Shown in pieces: positions 17,327-26,541 of a stretch of DNA of 64,000 bases. Origin of the DNA: Deltaproteobacteria bacterium (lineage in GTDB: Bacteria > Desulfobacterota > JADFVX01); contig JAOUBX010000008.1 in the NCBI GenBank assembly GCA_029860075.1, positions 1-64,000 on the forward strand. Reading direction: 5' to 3'. The position numbers and the translations under genes are program-made. The notes under the pieces are model-generated. The model saw nothing but the letters and a program-made list of their open reading frames with translations. It had not been told where the DNA came from and ran no database searches. Each line of letters begins with the position of its first letter. Position 1 is the stretch's first letter.

Positions 17327-17821
17327 ATGAATAAACAGGTCTTGACAGCACTGGCTCTCATATTGCTCTTACCGATCAGCACTTTTGCAGCCGATCCGGG
17401 CAGCATAGAGCTAAGGTCAGCGGCAGAAGTGGAAATGAAGACAAGCAATGAAAAAGGAGAAACCGAAATAAAGAGGGTAAATGCCGAAAAAGCGGAAGTT
17501 TATCCCGGTGATGAGGTGATCTTTACAACACATTACAGGCATGTCGGTGAAAAACCGGCTGACAATGTAGTCATCACCAATCCTGTGCCAAAACACATGA
17601 CTTACGTCGGCAAGAGTGCAAAAGGAAAGGACGGCTTAATCCGCTTTTCCATTGATGGAGGGGAAAAGTACGACATCCCTTCCCGGTTGAAGGTGAAGAC
17701 GGCTGACGGCGGGGAAAGAGTGGCAGACCCGGCTGAATATACCCATGTCAGGTGGATATTCAGCGCTGATTTAAAAAAAGGGGATGCAGGCCATGTTTCA
17801 TTCAGGGCCAAGCTTAAATAA
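17327..17821 (+). CDS. Small secreted single-module DUF11-like protein
   Basis: A 164-residue protein with a signal peptide (ISTFAAD). The mature part is one compact DUF11-type module: AEVYPGDEVIFTTHYRHVGEKPADNVVITNPVPKHMTYVG. It is richer in charged residues than its neighbours, including an EVEMKTSNEKGETEIKRVN stretch. As a single module it could cap or link fibres formed by the multi-repeat protein; that is inference from the operon. CGGAGGG precedes the start by about 7 nt, and 13 nt separate it from the previous gene. Confidence 0.8.
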   Translation: MNKQVLTALALILLLPISTFAADPGSIELRSAAEVEMKTSNEKGETEIKRVNAEKAEVYPGDEVIFTTHYRHVGEKPADNVVITNPVPKHMTYVGKSAKGKDGLIRFSIDGGEKYDIPSRLKVKTADGGERVADPAEYTHVRWIFSADLKKGDAGHVSFRAKLK

Positions 17822-18063
17822 ACAAACAAACTTATAAACTTTTAAGCGAATTCAGGAGGGTTGAAATGAAAAAGAATATAAAGAAAAAAAGAAGCCTGGT
17901 AACAACTCACAAAGCAAGACAACTCAGTTTTAGAACAAATCCTGTGAAAACCGGTTGCGGCAGGTTCCCCAATCTTCCGCCTCCCGACGATGAAGTAAGG
18001 ATAGCAATAAAAAGAACCGACTTTAAAGAAACTTACAAAAACAACCATAAGCAGGAGGAGAAA

Positions 18064-19167
18064 ATGAAAACACTAAAACGATACAGTATGGCAGCGCTGG
18101 TCATTCTATCTGCGCTGGTCATCGTCATGCCGCAGCTGGCCTATGCCGTCGGCACCCCGGCCGGGACGGTCATAGGCAACAGGGCCTATGTCGATTACCA
18201 GGTAGGCGGTATCGATCAGACGCAGATAGGAAGCTCGGTGGCCGGTAACTCATCGGGCGCCGGAAGTGACACAACCTTTACCGTCGACAAGATGGTCGAT
18301 GTTACCGTTGCGGCAGGGGCAGGGGCCACCGTCTTTGCAAACCAGACTTCAGCGCCACTCGTCTTTACCGTCACCAATACGGGTAATGCAGCCATGTATT
18401 TTGCCCTTTCATCGGCTGAAGTTACCGACGTAAACGCAATCCTCACGATCCAGCCCGAACTCTGGCTCGACGTTGATGCAAGCGGAACGGTATCGGCTGG
18501 AGATGTTCAGTATGTGGATGAAAGTACTTTCGGAACCTTTTCAGGTAATGAGACCTTCCAGGTTCTCGTAACAGGTGATATCTCGGCAGGGGCACTCAAT
18601 GCCCAGACGGCGACAGTCAACCTCTTTGCCAACGCCTATTCGGCAATTGGCGTTGAGGCAGTCGGCGGCGGTGCAGCGGGGACAGGAAATGCCATTGCTT
18701 TAGCCGACGATGACGCCGACGGCGCAGGAGCGGATGATGCGGCAAATAACGGCGCCGACTTTGCCGTTAATACTTACACCGTATCAGGGGCAACGCTGAC
18801 TATCACCAAAACGGCGGCTGTTTACTCAGATCCCGTTAACGGCACAGCAAGTCCTGTCGCCATGCCGGGAGCCGTTGTTACTTACAGCATTACCGTCGCG
18901 AATGCAGCCGGTGGCGCAAATGCCACCAATGTTCAGGTTGCCGATCTGCTCGACACAGCCAATCTGACCTTTGCAACCCAGTTCAATGACGGCGTCGACG
19001 CCTGCGCCGCAGGTGAAGGGATAGTCATTAACAACGTCTGTAATGACCATGGTGATGCTGATGGAAGTGATTACAATGTAACGACGGCAAATACGGTTAC
19101 CCTGTCGGGCCTTACCGTCAATGCGGGGGCCAGCACAACCATCAAGATCCAGGTAACCATCAACTAA
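18064..19167 (+). CDS. Secreted GTPAGT-domain/DUF11-like protein, two possible starts
   Basis: A 367-residue exported protein: signal peptide ending AYA, then VGTPAGTVIGNRAYVDYQV (the shared N-domain), a middle region with LWLDVDASGTVSAGDVQYVDE, and a C-terminal DUF11-type module beginning LTITKTAAVYSDPVNGTASPVAMPGAVVTY. The SDPVNG-P-AIPGAVM/VTY string also occurs in the last module of the giant repeat protein. The start at 18064 has AGGAGG 6 nt upstream and leads straight into the signal peptide. However, the frame is open back to another ATG at 17866, which also has AGGAGG; starting there would put 66 very basic residues before the signal peptide. Confidence 0.85.
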   Translation: MKTLKRYSMAALVILSALVIVMPQLAYAVGTPAGTVIGNRAYVDYQVGGIDQTQIGSSVAGNSSGAGSDTTFTVDKMVDVTVAAGAGATVFANQTSAPLVFTVTNTGNAAMYFALSSAEVTDVNAILTIQPELWLDVDASGTVSAGDVQYVDESTFGTFSGNETFQVLVTGDISAGALNAQTATVNLFANAYSAIGVEAVGGGAAGTGNAIALADDDADGAGADDAANNGADFAVNTYTVSGATLTITKTAAVYSDPVNGTASPVAMPGAVVTYSITVANAAGGANATNVQVADLLDTANLTFATQFNDGVDACAAGEGIVINNVCNDHGDADGSDYNVTTANTVTLSGLTVNAGASTTIKIQVTIN

Positions 19168-19188
19168 GGTTACGGGCAAGGAGTCAAA

Positions 19189-22100
19189 GTGAAAAGTGTA
19201 ATCGGCATAAGAGCGTTAGGAAAGCGCATGGGCAGGGCCTTAAAGGCCTTGCCTTGCGCCGTTTTGCGCGCTTTTGCCCTTTCTTTTTCACAATTAACCT
19301 TTAATCCGGGCAGGCAGGCCGGTCTGACCCTCCCTCCGGCCCGCCTCTCTCAATCCATATCCTTTAGGGGCTATGGATTGAGAAAGGCCTTTATCCTGTT
19401 CATTATCCTCGTAGCGGCGCCGGGAATATCCCTGGCGGCAACGCCGGCAGGGACCGTCATCAGTAATACAGCGACGGCGCAATTCTCAGTCTACAGTTCT
19501 GCACCCATTACAAAACCATCCAATACGGTTGATGTGACAACAGTCACCTACCACACACCTTCACAGATAGAATTCATGCAGTATGCGCCTGCCCATCCGT
19601 CGCCGGACAATATTCTTGTCAATAATACGGATTATGCAAGCGGTGGAAGCGGTGGTCCCTTTGTTTCACTGCCGGCGCCGACCCCTTTCGGCTCGTCAAC
19701 ACCACTCGATCTGTCAAATCCTGTTCCCCTTATCACTTCAAACCTCTTTCATGCAGGGAACATCATCTTTATAAGGCTTACCGATCTCGATCAGAATGCA
19801 GACAGCCTTCTCATGGAGACCGTTACCCTTACGCTGACAAACAACGGAACAGGCGACACAGAGGTACTGCGGCTATACGAAACCGGCACCGATACAGGAG
19901 TCTTTGCAGCTTACCTTATGACAACGACAGCGGCTGCCACTGCCTATGACGGCAGCCTCTCGGTAACAGACGGTTCGACAACACAGGCGTCCTATACAGA
20001 CAGTAATGACGGCGCCGATACGACTGCATCGGCTGCCCTCGTCGATCCCTTCGGCCTCATCTTTAACAGCAATAACGGCAATCCCGTCGACGGCGTAACG
20101 GTAAGCCTCATCGATGCCTCAACAGGGCTGGCGGCCACTGTCTATGGTGACGATGGTGTAAGCACATTCCCCTCAACCGTTACATCGGGCGGAACAGCCA
20201 CCGATTCGGGGGGAACAAGCTATACCTTCTCCACCGGCAGCTACAGGTTTCCCTATCTTCTGCCCGGAAGCTATCGCCTTCTCGTTACACCACCGTCAGG
20301 CTATGAAGCGCCTTCAACAGTGAGCACAGCCGAGCTTCAGGCCCTGCCCGGCGCTCCCTTTGCCATTGTCAATCCCGGTTCGAGAGGCGAGGTTTTTATT
20401 GTTAATCCCGGCCCGGCCCTTCATATCGATTATCCCGTCGATCCACTCATTACAAGCCTTTATGTGCGGAAAAAGGCCCTCAAGTCCTTCGTTTCCCATG
20501 GTGATTTTCTGCAATATGAAGTTGAGGTTATTAACGGTACCGTCGCGGATATTACCAACACAACCATTTCAGACGTGCTTCCCCAGGGCTTCAGATATGA
20601 AAAAGGCTCTCTCAAAACAGGCGGAGTAAAGGGAAATGAACCCCTTATCTCACCTGACGGCAGGACCCTTTCCGTTAATATAGGGACGCTGGCAACGGGC
20701 GCTTCCCGTAAGCTTACCTATGTTACGGAAGTTGCCTCAGGCGCAAAAAGAGGAGAGGCCCACAACATTGCAAAAGCTGCCGGCGACGGCGGCATGGAAT
20801 CAAATCTGGCCAAAGCGACAGTCACTGTGAAAGAAGCGTTTTTCAGAAGTGAAACCCTCATAACGGGACAGGTCATGGCCGGTCTTTGCGATGAAAAAGA
20901 AGCGCCTTTCCCTGTGGAAGGAATAAGGATCTACATGGAAGACGGAACTTCCGTCATCTCCGACAAGAAGGGTATGTTCCACTTTAAAGGCGTCTCAAAA
21001 GGAACACACCTTGTTCAACTTGACGTGGACACCATCCCCCCCATGTATGAAGTTGTTTCCTGCCATGAAAACAGCCGTTTTGCCGGAAGGACATTCTCCC
21101 GCTTTGTCGACCTTCAGGGAGGGACATTGTGGAGAGCCGACTTCCACCTGGCCCTCAAGCCGAGAATGGCCGGTGAAATATCGCTCCAGCTAAAGAGCCG
21201 TTTTAGAAAATATGAAGAGGCAAAGGAAAAAAGTTCTTTCACTAATCTTTCTTCAAGGGAACCTTCACAGCTTATCCTCGATAAAAATACGGACGACCAA
21301 TCAAGGAAGGAAATGAAGAAAATCATAAAGAACCGGGAACTGGAAAGAGAAAAAAGGATCGTCGACTTGAGCATTCCCTTCTCCATCGGCCAGGTCGATG
21401 TAAGAAACATGAGGCTTACCCTTATACTTCCCGACGGCGCGCGCTACCTCCCGGGAAGCACTTTCTATGACAATGAACCGCTGGAAGATCCTTTTATTAT
21501 GGGCAACTCCCTCACTTATAATATAGGCAACGGCCAAGCGGGAACAACAAGGGAGCTAAAGCTTTCCGCTGCCGTCGTTTCAGGGAAAGGGTACCGGACA
21601 CTGACAACAAAAACCCTTATTACCTTCGATACGCCTGCAATTAAAAATGTCAGAACACCGCTGGCAGAAAATATTCTCGAAAGTGTGGAAGAGGAAGAGC
21701 AGGTAGAAAATCCCGATATTATACTAAGACCCCACTTCCAGCCCATGAGCGCCGAACTCGATGAGGATTACAAAAGACAGCTCGATGATCTCATTGAGGC
21801 CCTTAAGGACGCTTCCGTTACCCACATCTATGTAACAGGACACACAGATTCCCTGGCTATTCGTAAAAGGTCCAGAACCGTCTATGCCGATAATTATGAA
21901 CTCTCCAAAGCGCGGGCCGAAAGTGTGGGCAACTACATAATCGATAAACTCCGTCTCGACCCTTTCCATCTGTCTTTTGAAGGCCGCGGTCCCGACGAAC
22001 CGATTGCAACGAACAAGACGGAAAAGGGAAGGGCCCTTAACCGCCGCGTTGAACTTAAGGTGGAATCGGTAAGGCTGGTCCTTTGGTCACATCTTGATCA

Positions 22101-25100
22101 TGTTAAAGATGAAAGCCCTATTGAAAAAGTCGAAACAGAGGGACTAAGGCCCGGCGAGACATGGCAAGAGCCTAAAAAAATAGAAGTGGCAAGTGATTTT
22201 GAAAAAGCCCTGAGAGACGACAGTCCCGGCTTTAAGTGGCTATGGCCAAAAGCGGATTATTATCCTGCCATCCCCAGTGTCAAGGTAAGCATAAAGCATG
22301 ATTCTTCAAACCTCGTCATGCTCTATCTCCATGGCGAGAAGGTAAATTCAGTCAACTTTGAAGGCATCACGAAAAGCGCTGATGGAAAAGTTTACAAAAG
22401 TACCTGGCTCGGCGTCGATCTCAGGGAAGGTGAAAACAGGTTTTTGGCCAAACTTATCGATAAGGAAGGTAAGGAACTGGACCGTATGGAAAGGACCCTC
22501 CACTACGCCGGGCTCCCTGTGAAAGCAACAATTGCCGAAGAAAAATCTTTCCTCCTGGCTAACGGCAAATCATCACCTCTTATCGCCGTAAAACTGACCG
22601 ATAAAAATGGAGAGCCTGCAAGAGAAGGGCTTATCGGGCAATTTACAGTCGATCCGCCTTACCTTTCCAACGATTTTAACGAAGAGGTCAATAAAAAAGG
22701 CATTGGAGGAGGCAAAAAAGAATTCTACCGCTACAAGATTGAAAAAGAGGGTATTGCCTACATCAAGCTCGCTCCCACCACGAAAACGGGCGAAGTGGTT
22801 CTCAGGTTCAGGCTCGATAATGGCATGGAAGAGGCAAGAAGCTGGCTCAGTTCCGAGGCCCGCAACTGGATACTCGTCGGTTTCGGTGAAGGAACGGCAG
22901 GCTACAATACACTAAGCGGCAATATGGAGGCCATCAATGAAAATGATATTGAAGAAGACCTCTATTATGACGGCCGTATCGCCCTTTATGCCAAAGGAAG
23001 AATCAAGGGCCGGTGGCTGCTCACCATGGCCTATGACAGCGATAAGCTGAGAGGTCTCGAGAGAGAAAAGCTGCATCAGACCGTCGATCCCGATGCCTAT
23101 TACACCCTCTATGGTGACGGCAGCGAGCAGCAGCATGACGCCGCCACCGCCGGTGAACTCTTCCTGAAAATAGAAAAAGACAGGTTCTATGCCCTCTTCG
23201 GCGATTACGATACAGGCCTCACCAGTACGGAACTCTCACGTTACAGCAGAACCATGAACGGCTTCAAGTCCGAAATGAAAGGTGAGAACTTCGAATACAA
23301 GCTCTTTGCCGGCGATACGGCCAATGCCTTTATTAAAGATGAAATCAGGGGGGATGGAACTTCCGGCCTTTACAGCCTTTCCAAAAACAACATGGTCATC
23401 AACTCCGAATCTGTTGAAATCGAGGTAAGAGACAGGTTCAGAAGTGAAGTGATCCTCTCTTCGAGAAAGCTCTCAAGGCATGTGGACTACAGCATCGACT
23501 ACGACGAAGGAACCCTCTTCTTCAGAGAGGCCGTATTCAGCACAGACAGCAATTTCAACCCTGTTTACATTGTCGTCGATTACGAGACCAATAATTCATC
23601 GGAAACCGCATTCAATTACGGTGGCCGCGGGGCCGTCAAGTCTTTAGGCGGCGCATTGACGACGGGACTTTCCCACGTCCATGAAGGAACGCCGGGAGGA
23701 GAAGGCGACCTCTATGGCTTCGATCTTAAATCCGAACTGACAAAGAGCCTTTCAGTAAGCGGTGAAATCGCCTCCAGCGATTCGGAATACTTCGGTCTTT
23801 CCCGCAGCGGCAAGGCCTATCTGGCAGAAATAAGCCACATATCGGACAAGGTCCGGGGAAAACTCTATTACCGGGAGATGGAAGAGGACTTCGGTCTCGG
23901 CCAGCAGAGAGGAAGTGAATACGCCATGAAGAAGGCCGGCCTTGAAGGTAACTATCTGATCAGTAAAAACACGGGCCTTTCAGCGCAGCTTTTCAGGCAG
24001 TCAAACCTCCTTACCGGCGCCGAGAGAGACCATGGCGAAATGAAGGCAACTTACAGCCAAAAGAAATATTCCCTTTTCGGTGGTTTCAGGAAAGCTGCCG
24101 ACAAGTACGGCGACGGCACGAGCGATGAATCGAGCCATGTCACGGTGGGCGGAAACCGCACACTTTTTGCAAACAGGCTAAATGTAAGGCTCAACCACGA
24201 GCAGGCCCTGGCCGGTGAAAGTGAAAATGCCGATTATCCCTCACGGACCATCATAGGAACGGATTACAAATTGTCTAAATGGACGTCCCTCTTCCTGGAT
24301 CATGAAATCGCCCACAGCGCCTATGAAAAGTCGCAGGCAACAAGGGCCGGATTTAAAACAAACCCCTGGGCCGGTGGTGAATTCAGTTCTTCACTGGATC
24401 GCCGCATCAGTGAAAAGGGCAGCAGGCTTTACTCCAACCTGGGCCTTAAACAGACGGTGCAACTCACCAAAGGCTGGAGCATGGATGCAGGCCTCGACAG
24501 GGTTGAGACGATAAGGGAAAAGAACCGGAAGAGCCTTAATACGAGCATCCCCTATGCCACAGGAAGCAGCGAAGACTTTACAGCCATGTCGGCAGGGCTT
24601 GCCTACAGTGCGGAAAAGTGGGACTGGACGATGCGGGGTGAAAGGCGTTATGCCGACACTTCCCATAAAACAGGCTTCTTTACCGGCGCCAACGGCGAAG
24701 TTCGAAAAGGCCTCGGCCTTGCTTTAGGACTAAAGGCCTTCAAAACAGACTATGACAACGGCGACAGGAGAAGAAATGCCGATCTCCGCTTCAGCCTGGC
24801 ATCGAGACCGGCCTTCACCAAATGGATAATACTTAACCGCCTCGATCTCATTTATAACGAAGAGGAAAGCAGCAGCCTCCACTATGACAACTGGCGCATC
24901 GTCAATAACCTGAACAGCAACTACAAGCTTAACGATAAAATGATGGTTGCCTTCCAGTACGGCGCAAAGTATGTTAATGAAAATATCGATGAAGACGATT
25001 ACTCAGGTTATACGGACCTCATCGGTCTTGAAGGAATCTATGATGTGACAAAGAAATTTGATGTCGCCTTCCGGGCAAATATGCTTCACTCCTGGCATTC

Positions 25101-25308
25101 CCATAACTGCGACTACGGCAGCGGCCTCGCTTTGGGCTACAATTTCGCCGAAAACGTCTGGGCCAGCCTGGGCTATAACTTCACCGGCTTTAAAGATAGG
25201 GATTTCTCAAAGGCCGACTATACAGCGCAAGGCCCCTACATCAAGTTCAGGTTCAAATTTGACCAGCAGACGGTCAGGGAGTTGGTGAAGGGAACGGAGC
25301 TAAGGTAA
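19189..25308 (+). CDS. Very large DUF11-OmpA-barrel outer-membrane protein
   Basis: A 2039-residue protein, last gene of the operon. After a signal peptide (about 64-85) it has the TPAGTVISNTATAQF domain, a carboxypeptidase-regulatory or SdrD-like module (about 285-385), a DUF11 module (about 415-545), a second carboxypeptidase-regulatory module (about 560-650), another DUF11-like part (about 720-820) and an OmpA-type domain (about 846-965, with VTGHTDS, ELSKARAESV and NRRVEL) expected to bind peptidoglycan. The last 800 residues alternate aromatic and polar residues as in outer-membrane beta-barrels, and the chain ends with strands such as YIKFRFKFD. It may anchor or export the DUF11 fibres. 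GTG at 19189 has AGGAG 6 nt upstream; TTG at 19378 with AGGGG upstream would give a standard signal peptide. Confidence 0.85.
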   Translation: MKSVIGIRALGKRMGRALKALPCAVLRAFALSFSQLTFNPGRQAGLTLPPARLSQSISFRGYGLRKAFILFIILVAAPGISLAATPAGTVISNTATAQFSVYSSAPITKPSNTVDVTTVTYHTPSQIEFMQYAPAHPSPDNILVNNTDYASGGSGGPFVSLPAPTPFGSSTPLDLSNPVPLITSNLFHAGNIIFIRLTDLDQNADSLLMETVTLTLTNNGTGDTEVLRLYETGTDTGVFAAYLMTTTAAATAYDGSLSVTDGSTTQASYTDSNDGADTTASAALVDPFGLIFNSNNGNPVDGVTVSLIDASTGLAATVYGDDGVSTFPSTVTSGGTATDSGGTSYTFSTGSYRFPYLLPGSYRLLVTPPSGYEAPSTVSTAELQALPGAPFAIVNPGSRGEVFIVNPGPALHIDYPVDPLITSLYVRKKALKSFVSHGDFLQYEVEVINGTVADITNTTISDVLPQGFRYEKGSLKTGGVKGNEPLISPDGRTLSVNIGTLATGASRKLTYVTEVASGAKRGEAHNIAKAAGDGGMESNLAKATVTVKEAFFRSETLITGQVMAGLCDEKEAPFPVEGIRIYMEDGTSVISDKKGMFHFKGVSKGTHLVQLDVDTIPPMYEVVSCHENSRFAGRTFSRFVDLQGGTLWRADFHLALKPRMAGEISLQLKSRFRKYEEAKEKSSFTNLSSREPSQLILDKNTDDQSRKEMKKIIKNRELEREKRIVDLSIPFSIGQVDVRNMRLTLILPDGARYLPGSTFYDNEPLEDPFIMGNSLTYNIGNGQAGTTRELKLSAAVVSGKGYRTLTTKTLITFDTPAIKNVRTPLAENILESVEEEEQVENPDIILRPHFQPMSAELDEDYKRQLDDLIEALKDASVTHIYVTGHTDSLAIRKRSRTVYADNYELSKARAESVGNYIIDKLRLDPFHLSFEGRGPDEPIATNKTEKGRALNRRVELKVESVRLVLWSHLDHVKDESPIEKVETEGLRPGETWQEPKKIEVASDFEKALRDDSPGFKWLWPKADYYPAIPSVKVSIKHDSSNLVMLYLHGEKVNSVNFEGITKSADGKVYKSTWLGVDLREGENRFLAKLIDKEGKELDRMERTLHYAGLPVKATIAEEKSFLLANGKSSPLIAVKLTDKNGEPAREGLIGQFTVDPPYLSNDFNEEVNKKGIGGGKKEFYRYKIEKEGIAYIKLAPTTKTGEVVLRFRLDNGMEEARSWLSSEARNWILVGFGEGTAGYNTLSGNMEAINENDIEEDLYYDGRIALYAKGRIKGRWLLTMAYDSDKLRGLEREKLHQTVDPDAYYTLYGDGSEQQHDAATAGELFLKIEKDRFYALFGDYDTGLTSTELSRYSRTMNGFKSEMKGENFEYKLFAGDTANAFIKDEIRGDGTSGLYSLSKNNMVINSESVEIEVRDRFRSEVILSSRKLSRHVDYSIDYDEGTLFFREAVFSTDSNFNPVYIVVDYETNNSSETAFNYGGRGAVKSLGGALTTGLSHVHEGTPGGEGDLYGFDLKSELTKSLSVSGEIASSDSEYFGLSRSGKAYLAEISHISDKVRGKLYYREMEEDFGLGQQRGSEYAMKKAGLEGNYLISKNTGLSAQLFRQSNLLTGAERDHGEMKATYSQKKYSLFGGFRKAADKYGDGTSDESSHVTVGGNRTLFANRLNVRLNHEQALAGESENADYPSRTIIGTDYKLSKWTSLFLDHEIAHSAYEKSQATRAGFKTNPWAGGEFSSSLDRRISEKGSRLYSNLGLKQTVQLTKGWSMDAGLDRVETIREKNRKSLNTSIPYATGSSEDFTAMSAGLAYSAEKWDWTMRGERRYADTSHKTGFFTGANGEVRKGLGLALGLKAFKTDYDNGDRRRNADLRFSLASRPAFTKWIILNRLDLIYNEEESSSLHYDNWRIVNNLNSNYKLNDKMMVAFQYGAKYVNENIDEDDYSGYTDLIGLEGIYDVTKKFDVAFRANMLHSWHSHNCDYGSGLALGYNFAENVWASLGYNFTGFKDRDFSKADYTAQGPYIKFRFKFDQQTVRELVKGTELR

Positions 25309-25440
25309 AATCATTTCCACCGCTGAGAAAGGCAGAGCACACCGGGAAATCTTGCAGCGTGCGCCTGCAGGGGCTTTTAATTCTTTTCTTTCGACAAAAT
25401 AAACCCATACCGCCAGGGCGGATCAGGACGGTTCGAAAAA

Positions 25441-25469
25441 GGGGGAAGCAGAATTTAACTGCTTCCCCT
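25441..25469 (-). terminator. Hairpin terminator between converging genes
   Basis: GGGGAAGCAG and CTGCTTCCCC pair around an A/T loop. On the minus strand the hairpin is followed by CTTTTTC, suiting the gene ending at 25500; it may also stop read-through from the large plus-strand operon. Confidence 0.7.
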
Positions 25470-25499
25470 CATTAATAGATCATCTCTGGAATACAGACC

Positions 25500-26156
25500 T
25501 CACTGTTGATTATCATCCTCATTTTTATCATAAGTGACTTCAAAGATAAGATTCGCTTCTATCGTATCATTAGCAAAATTCAAATAGATAAACTCATTAT
25601 ATTCTTTAAAGGTACCCGTCAAACCTTCAAACTCTCCAAGCCCGACAACGACCCTTCCTGTGCCGGGAACCGTTGTTTGAACTTTAAGAGGGGGATCAAA
25701 ATACCTTTCCGTTTCTCCTTTAGCGGCCATATCTTCGATTATTTCAATCAGCATAGCAGGAGATTCAGTTTGAGTAACCAGCAGCGTCCCTCTGCCGGGC
25801 ACTTTGAACGTCCACTCGACTGCTGCCGTTAGATTACCCGTTGCATCTACCGTGAAGTGCTCCAGTTCGGATGCAAAACCAACAACCTCTCCACTGCTAT
25901 CGGTAACTTTTGCAAGTGCGGCCAGACCATCAGCAATATTTGGTTCAGACAGATATGGAAGTGATGGAGGAAAAGGTTTCAATAAACCTGCGGGACCGGC
26001 GGTTAGCGCAATGAGATAAGGATCAGCATTGGTATAAAAAGTTTCGACAATTTGTCCTTTTTCATTAATAGTCTGGGTAGATGCCAGGGCCCAAAGATTG
26101 CTTGATAAAAAACAAAGAAATATAACTGAAAAAACTAACTGCATAATTGTTTTCAT
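25500..26156 (-). CDS. Hypothetical exported protein
   Basis: A 218-residue protein with a signal peptide (NLWALA). The mature part is rich in beta-forming residues with no cysteine: SSGEVVGFASELEHFTVDATGNLTAAVEWTFKV near the middle, and a C-terminal acidic tail (DKNEDDNQQ). It looks like a small secreted beta-sandwich; I do not recognise a family. GAGGAG lies 6 nt before the start. A separate TTTACA-N17-CATATT promoter lies upstream and a hairpin terminator downstream, so it is a single-gene unit. Confidence 0.6.
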   Translation of the reverse strand: MKTIMQLVFSVIFLCFLSSNLWALASTQTINEKGQIVETFYTNADPYLIALTAGPAGLLKPFPPSLPYLSEPNIADGLAALAKVTDSSGEVVGFASELEHFTVDATGNLTAAVEWTFKVPGRGTLLVTQTESPAMLIEIIEDMAAKGETERYFDPPLKVQTTVPGTGRVVVGLGEFEGLTGTFKEYNEFIYLNFANDTIEANLIFEVTYDKNEDDNQQ

Positions 26157-26304
26157 TAACTGCTCCTCTAAAATTATTTGTTTAAATTTTCATTAACTGT
26201 TCTCAGCAAATTTTTTTCATCCAAATGAGTGCTAAGGCGGTCTATTCTTCCGGCATTGAAAAAAAAATAACAATGTTTCCGAGCCGCCAATAAAAGTAAG
26301 ATGC

Positions 26305-26333
26305 AATATGTTCATTTTGCAACCTTTTGTAAA
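26305..26333 (-). promoter_or_regulatory. Likely promoter of the exported hypothetical protein
   Basis: The minus strand reads TTTACA, 17 nt, CATATT. The -35 is the same as in the shared promoter family, but the spacer (AAAGGTTGCAAAATGAA) is unrelated. Confidence 0.4.
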
Positions 26334-26365
26334 TAATTTAAGCTATCTCCCTTTACCCCAAAAAA

Positions 26366-26399
26366 AAAGCCCGTACCTGATAACACAGGTACGGGCTTT
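26366..26399 (-). terminator. Perfect hairpin terminator for the SGNH-like gene
   Basis: A 14-bp perfect stem (AAAGCCCGTACCTG with CAGGTACGGGCTTT) with a 6-nt loop is followed on the minus strand by an unbroken T-run (positions 26360-26368). It lies about 140 nt beyond the stop at 26542, with copy B of the promoter-like repeat in between. Confidence 0.8.
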
Positions 26400-26403
26400 C
26401 AAT

Positions 26404-26482
26404 CTCATAAAGTTTTTAGCTCCCCCATTTCATTCTCCCCCATTTTTTTAATTTTTATACATTAACCATTTTCTTTTAACCG
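26404..26482 (-). repeat. Degenerate copy B of the shared promoter-leader block
   Basis: This segment matches the promoter and leader of the beta-helix gene (854-991): TATAAA at 26454-26459, then a GGGGGAGA run, ATGAAATGGGG and AAAAACTTTATGA. The -35 position (CGGTTA) is poor and the leader frame stops after MKWGS. It stands between the SGNH-like gene and its terminator, so it is probably a dead duplicate. Confidence 0.5.
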
Positions 26483-26541
26483 TTCCGCAGCGTGCGCCCT
26501 GCGCGGGCTTTCGCCGCCTATCCTCTATTCCCGGAAAGGCC

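Noticed and set aside
17866-18063. Riboswitch-like look of the sequence between the two starts (GTGAAAACCGG...GCGGCAGG)
   Set aside because: It has fragments reminiscent of a cobalamin element, but the required conserved boxes and pairing are not present.
26404-26482. Copy B of the promoter block as a working promoter
   Set aside because: Its -35 position (CGGTTA) is poor, its leader frame stops after five codons, and a strong terminator follows immediately.
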